7,885 bases of DNA from Wenzhouxiangella sp. GTDB taxonomy: Bacteria > Pseudomonadota > Gammaproteobacteria > Xanthomonadales > Wenzhouxiangellaceae. The translations under genes were made by a program, and so were the position numbers. The stretch lies in assembly GCA_007119095.1 (NCBI GenBank), contig SKQI01000204.1:1-7885 (forward strand), given 5' to 3'. How positions within the stretch are numbered: position 1 is the first letter of the stretch; every line of letters starts with the position of its first letter. Below, piece by piece: positions 5,496 to 7,885 of the stretch. The notes beneath the pieces are model-generated. The model saw only the letters and a program-made list of their open reading frames with translations, did no database searches and was not told the DNA's origin.

Positions 5496-6101
5496 ATGCA
5501 AACTAACGAAGAAACCCGTTTGGACCAGCAGGTTGCCGCAGACGGCAGCCCTGCAGCCGGGGGTCCCGAAGCGTCTGAGGAGCCAAACGCGAAGGCTGCC
5601 AAGAAGAAAGCTTCCAAGAAGAAGGCCGGCAAGAAGAAGGCTTCGAAAAAGAAGGCTTCCAAGAAAAAAGCCGGCAAGAAGAAGGCTTCAAAGAAGAAGA
5701 CTTCCAAGAAAAAAGCTGGCAAGAAGAAGGCTTCGAAAAAGAAGGCCTCCAAGAAAAAAGCTGGCAAGAAAAAGGCTTCCAAGAAAAAAGTCGGCAAGAA
5801 GAAGGCTTCCAAGAAAAAAGCTGGCAAGAAGAAGGCATCCAAGAAGAAGCGCGGCAAGAAGAAGGCATCCAAGAAGAAGCGCGGCAAGAAGAAGGCTGGC
5901 GCGGTCGCGGCGGCTGATCCCTACGCAGCCATGCTCGTTGCCCTTGAGGACCTGACCGATGCGGTGAAATCGCTGGCCACTCAGCAGATTGCTCATCAGC
6001 GTCAGGCCGTCGAGGACCTTCGGGCTACCGCACGTGCCAAGATCTCGGATCTGGAAGAGGCTGCGCAAAATAGCCTTGCTCGTTTGACTCGAAAGGGTTA
6101 A
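5496..6101 (+). CDS. Histone H1-like lysine-repeat protein
   Basis: The product has 201 residues in three parts. Residues 1-35 are an acidic to neutral lead (MQTNEETRLDQQVAADGSPA and on). Residues 36-135 are exactly 20 pentapeptides of the form KKK plus two small residues: AS and AG mostly, with TS (unit 7), VG (unit 13) and RG (units 17 and 19), giving 60 lysines in 100 residues. Residues 136-201 look helical and amphipathic (MLVALEDLTDAVKSLATQQI, then QAVEDLRATARAKISDLEEA), suggesting a coiled coil. The pattern matches bacterial histone H1-like proteins such as AlgP and Hc1 relatives, which bind and condense DNA; the likely role is therefore nucleoid binding, perhaps as an oligomer through the C-terminus. 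Unlike AlgP, the repeats are KKKAS/KKKAG rather than KPAA and precede the helical part. xerD follows after 10 bp, so co-transcription is likely. The start is set by the strong AGGAGGT. A specific orthologue is not recognised. Confidence 0.85.
   Translation: MQTNEETRLDQQVAADGSPAAGGPEASEEPNAKAAKKKASKKKAGKKKASKKKASKKKAGKKKASKKKTSKKKAGKKKASKKKASKKKAGKKKASKKKVGKKKASKKKAGKKKASKKKRGKKKASKKKRGKKKAGAVAAADPYAAMLVALEDLTDAVKSLATQQIAHQRQAVEDLRATARAKISDLEEAAQNSLARLTRKG
5601..5900 (+). repeat. Twenty in-frame 15-bp tandem repeats
   Basis: Twenty units of about AAGAAGAAGGCTTCC run without interruption or indel. Higher-order structure is visible: units 1-6 (5601-5690) and units 7-12 (5691-5780) are a 90-bp duplication with nine differences, marked by the shared TCG-AAA junction at units 3/4 and 9/10. 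Units 16-17 (5826-5855) and 18-19 (5856-5885) are an identical 30-bp duplication. Because the unit has no stop codon in most frames, several long spurious open frames overlap here on both strands. Confidence 0.95.
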
Positions 6102-6111
6102 ACCTGCAGCA

Positions 6112-7035
6112 ATGGCGGCCCTGGCGGGAAGCGACAGCCAGGCCAAGGCATCGGTCAGTCCGGATGTGATCCGGCTGATCGATGCGTTTGCTGATGCCGT
6201 CTGGTCCGAACGAGGACTGGCGGCATTGACGTTGGAAGCTTACCGCCAGGACTTGCTCGGCCTCGCGAGGTATGCAGCTTGCCCCTGGCCTGACATCGAC
6301 AAGCAACGTGTTCTGGCCTGGATGGCTTTCAGAATGCGACGCGGTGATGCAGTGTCCAGTCTCACTCGAGCGTTGTCCTGCCTGCGACAGTTTTTCAGCT
6401 GGGCACTGCGCCAGGGCGAGGTTCCCGCCAACCCCATGCTGGATATCGAAGGGCCGCGCCGTGTCGGTCGCCTGCCGCAGGTGTTGTCCGAGGCGTCTAT
6501 AGATAACCTGTTGGCGCAGCCGGCTGGTGAGGCTGCCCTTGATCTTCGCGACAAGGCCTTGCTTGAGACCCTCTACGCCACCGGCCTTAGGGTCAGTGAG
6601 CTGGTCGGGCTGACTCTCTCTTCGCTGAATCTTGCCAAAGGCGTGGTCCGGGTAAGAGGTAAGGGTGGAAAGGAGCGGCTGGTGCCGCTGGGGGAGCGAG
6701 CCATAGACGCCCTGAGCAAATGGGTCAGGCAGGGTCGAGGCCGGCTTGGCCCCGAAGGCGATCACGTGTTTGTATCGAGGCGTGGCAGGGCACTCAGTCG
6801 AGTTGCCGCCTGGCAACGGATCCGCCACCATGCACGCGCTGCCGGTATCGAAGGGGCGGTGTACCCCCATCTGCTGCGACACTCATTCGCTACCCATCTG
6901 CTGGATCACGGTGCGGACTTGCGCGTGGTTCAAATGCTGCTTGGTCATGCTGATCTGGCGACCACCCAGATTTATACGCATGTTTCCAGGGCCAGGCTGC
7001 AGGATCTGTATCGCCAACACCATCCGCGTGGCTGA
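6112..7035 (+). CDS. xerD: Site-specific tyrosine recombinase XerD
   Basis: The product is a 307-residue tyrosine recombinase (E. coli XerD has 298). With XerC it resolves chromosome dimers at dif near the division septum. The N-terminal core-binding domain (about 17-112) contains WSERGLAALTLEAYRQDL (31-48). The catalytic domain (about 125-300) has the full set: R160 in ATGLRVSELVGL, K184 in RGKGGKERLVPLG, H253 and R256 in HLLRHSFATHLL, H279 in LLGHADLATTQ and the nucleophile Y288 in IYTHV. XerD rather than XerC is supported by the DHGADLRVVQMLLGH stretch and the ending YRQHHPRG, close to the E. coli XerD end. The ATG at 6112 gives about 12 extra N-terminal residues and has only a weak AAGGG 13 bp ahead, so translation may depend on the upstream H1-like gene; no better start is seen. 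dsbC follows, as in E. coli. Confidence 0.97.
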   Translation: MAALAGSDSQAKASVSPDVIRLIDAFADAVWSERGLAALTLEAYRQDLLGLARYAACPWPDIDKQRVLAWMAFRMRRGDAVSSLTRALSCLRQFFSWALRQGEVPANPMLDIEGPRRVGRLPQVLSEASIDNLLAQPAGEAALDLRDKALLETLYATGLRVSELVGLTLSSLNLAKGVVRVRGKGGKERLVPLGERAIDALSKWVRQGRGRLGPEGDHVFVSRRGRALSRVAAWQRIRHHARAAGIEGAVYPHLLRHSFATHLLDHGADLRVVQMLLGHADLATTQIYTHVSRARLQDLYRQHHPRG

Positions 7036-7056
7036 TTGATGCCCACGGGTTGAGGG

Positions 7057-7062
7057 TACAAT
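7057..7062 (+). promoter_or_regulatory. Possible -10 box for dsbC
   Basis: TACAAT (five of six matches to TATAAT) lies in the xerD-dsbC gap about 125 bp before the dsbC ATG. The nearest -35-like sequence, TTGATG at 7036-7041, is only 15 bp away, shorter than optimal, so this is tentative. The 150-bp gap suggests dsbC could have its own promoter. Confidence 0.27.
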
Positions 7063-7174
7063 CCTGCTGAACTTGTTCGCCCCGCTGCGTTCAAAAATCA
7101 CCGATGATTGATTCGTCAGGTCGAGCTCAGCAAGTCTTGCAACGGCCTGGCTCCCAGGGACTGAATTTTTTCAC

Positions 7175-7180
7175 AGGAGA
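7175..7180 (+). promoter_or_regulatory. Ribosome binding site of dsbC
   Basis: AGGAGA stands five bases before the ATG at 7186 and fixes the start so that the protein begins with a proper signal peptide. Confidence 0.7.
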
Positions 7181-7185
7181 GTTTG

Positions 7186-7885
7186 ATGCGATCTTTTTAC
7201 TTCGGAGCGGTGCTTTTCGCCCTGGCTGGCTGGACAGCTCAGGTCCAGGCATCTGATACCGATGCCATCGAGGAGCGTCTATCCGGCCTGGTACCGGATA
7301 TGGGTCAGGTCACAATCAGCGAAACGCCGATCGATGGCCTGATGCAAGTGCGTGTTGGCAGTGAAATTCTTTACATGACTGCGGATGGCCGCTATCTGGT
7401 GCAGGGCCGTGTCATCGATATGGAAACGCAGACCGACCTGACTGACGCCGCGCAGTCGGGCCTGCGGCGTGAGCAACTGGCCAGTCTGGACAGCGCCGAT
7501 TTTGTCAGTTTCGGCAACTCGGATGCCGAGTTCGAGGTGCTGGTCTTCACTGACCCGGACTGCGGTTACTGCCGTCGCCTCCATGAACAGATGGATGACT
7601 ATGAAGCAGCCGGCATCAAGATTCATTACCTGGCTTTCCCGCGTGCGGGGGCCGGCTCGGGAACGCATACCAAGATGGTTTCGGTGTGGTGTGCCGAGGA
7701 TCGACAGGGTGCGATGGATATCGCCAAGGCCGGTGGCAATCCGCCGCGGGCAACTTGTGAAAATCCGGTCATGGATCAGTACCAGCTCGGCCAGTCCATG
7801 GGTGTGACCGGGACGCCTTCGATCATGACTTTCAACGGTGACATCATACCCGGCTATGTTCCGGCTGATCGCCTGCGCGAACGCC
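7186..7885 (+). CDS. dsbC: Periplasmic thiol:disulfide isomerase DsbC (3' end cut off)
   Basis: 233 codons are visible and the frame is still open at the window edge, so only a short C-terminal piece should be missing (E. coli DsbC has 236). The protein is exported and reshuffles wrong disulfides in periplasmic proteins. Residues 1-22 form a signal peptide: MRSFYF, a hydrophobic core, then VQA before S23. Residues 23-95 fit the DsbC dimerisation domain and linker. The thioredoxin-fold domain carries the CGYC active site at 126-129 within FTDPDCGYCRRLH, the classic DsbC motif, and the cis-proline in TGTP (P211). C169 (VWC) and C191 (ATC) correspond to the second, structural disulfide of DsbC. 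It follows xerD, as in E. coli, where recJ comes next. DsbG is less likely because of the CGYC motif and the second cysteine pair. Confidence 0.94.
   Translation, partial: MRSFYFGAVLFALAGWTAQVQASDTDAIEERLSGLVPDMGQVTISETPIDGLMQVRVGSEILYMTADGRYLVQGRVIDMETQTDLTDAAQSGLRREQLASLDSADFVSFGNSDAEFEVLVFTDPDCGYCRRLHEQMDDYEAAGIKIHYLAFPRAGAGSGTHTKMVSVWCAEDRQGAMDIAKAGGNPPRATCENPVMDQYQLGQSMGVTGTPSIMTFNGDIIPGYVPADRLRER

Noticed and set aside
5601..5900. Runs of six A (for example in AAGAAAAAAGC) as possible programmed frameshift sites to the Arg-rich frame ending at 5955.
   Set aside because: The 0-frame phase (AAG AAA AAA) is not the classic A-AAA-AAG slippery order, the runs are short for transcriptional slippage, and no stimulator is evident.
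5453..6146. Long open frames on both strands across the lysine-repeat tract, reading as F/L-rich or R/P/L-rich repeat proteins.
   Set aside because: They result from the 15-bp unit lacking stop codons in the other frames. Only the 5496 frame has a strong ribosome binding site and a sensible non-repeat C-terminus.
7146..7166. CCTGG-CTC-CCAGG hairpin followed by a T-run as a terminator between xerD and dsbC.
   Set aside because: The stem is only 5 bp, the T-run starts several bases after it, and it lies almost on the dsbC ribosome binding site; too weak to call.

Overview
The window looks like a stretch of core chromosome from a GC-rich gammaproteobacterium. The evidence is the pepA-holC-valS order, divergent lptF-lptG next to pepA, and the xerD-dsbC pair, all familiar gammaproteobacterial neighbourhoods, plus an outer-membrane LPS export system. 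A lineage near the Xanthomonadales/Chromatiales (for example Wenzhouxiangella-like) is a guess from general feel; nothing here proves it. I see no insertion sequence, CRISPR array, tRNA or rRNA gene, or phage gene.

Layout. On the minus strand, reading right to left: pepA (leucyl aminopeptidase, 2287 to 788), holC (DNA polymerase III chi, 683 to 282) and the first 51 codons of valS (valyl-tRNA synthetase, 154 to the window edge). Both gaps between these genes hold an unusual repeat. The pepA-holC gap carries a 70-bp palindrome built of 9-bp units. The holC-valS gap is almost filled by a 7-bp tandem array facing an inverted array of the same 7-mer. Divergently from pepA, on the plus strand, lie lptF and lptG (overlapping by 7 bp), the two permease subunits of the LPS exporter. 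Next is a minus-strand RDD-family membrane protein with a TTG start, then about 400 bp of non-coding DNA with a palindrome and a candidate promoter.

The right third is a plus-strand cluster: a 201-residue histone-H1-like protein with 20 lysine-rich pentapeptide repeats, then xerD only 10 bp downstream, then dsbC (periplasmic disulfide isomerase), which runs off the right edge.

Most of the genes are housekeeping: aminopeptidase, replication clamp-loader partner, tRNA charging, LPS transport, chromosome-dimer resolution and periplasmic disulfide repair. The least ordinary items are the two facing micro-repeat elements on either side of holC and the lysine-repeat protein apparently co-transcribed with xerD. 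The DNA of its repeat tract shows successive segmental duplications (90 bp, then an exact 30 bp copy).
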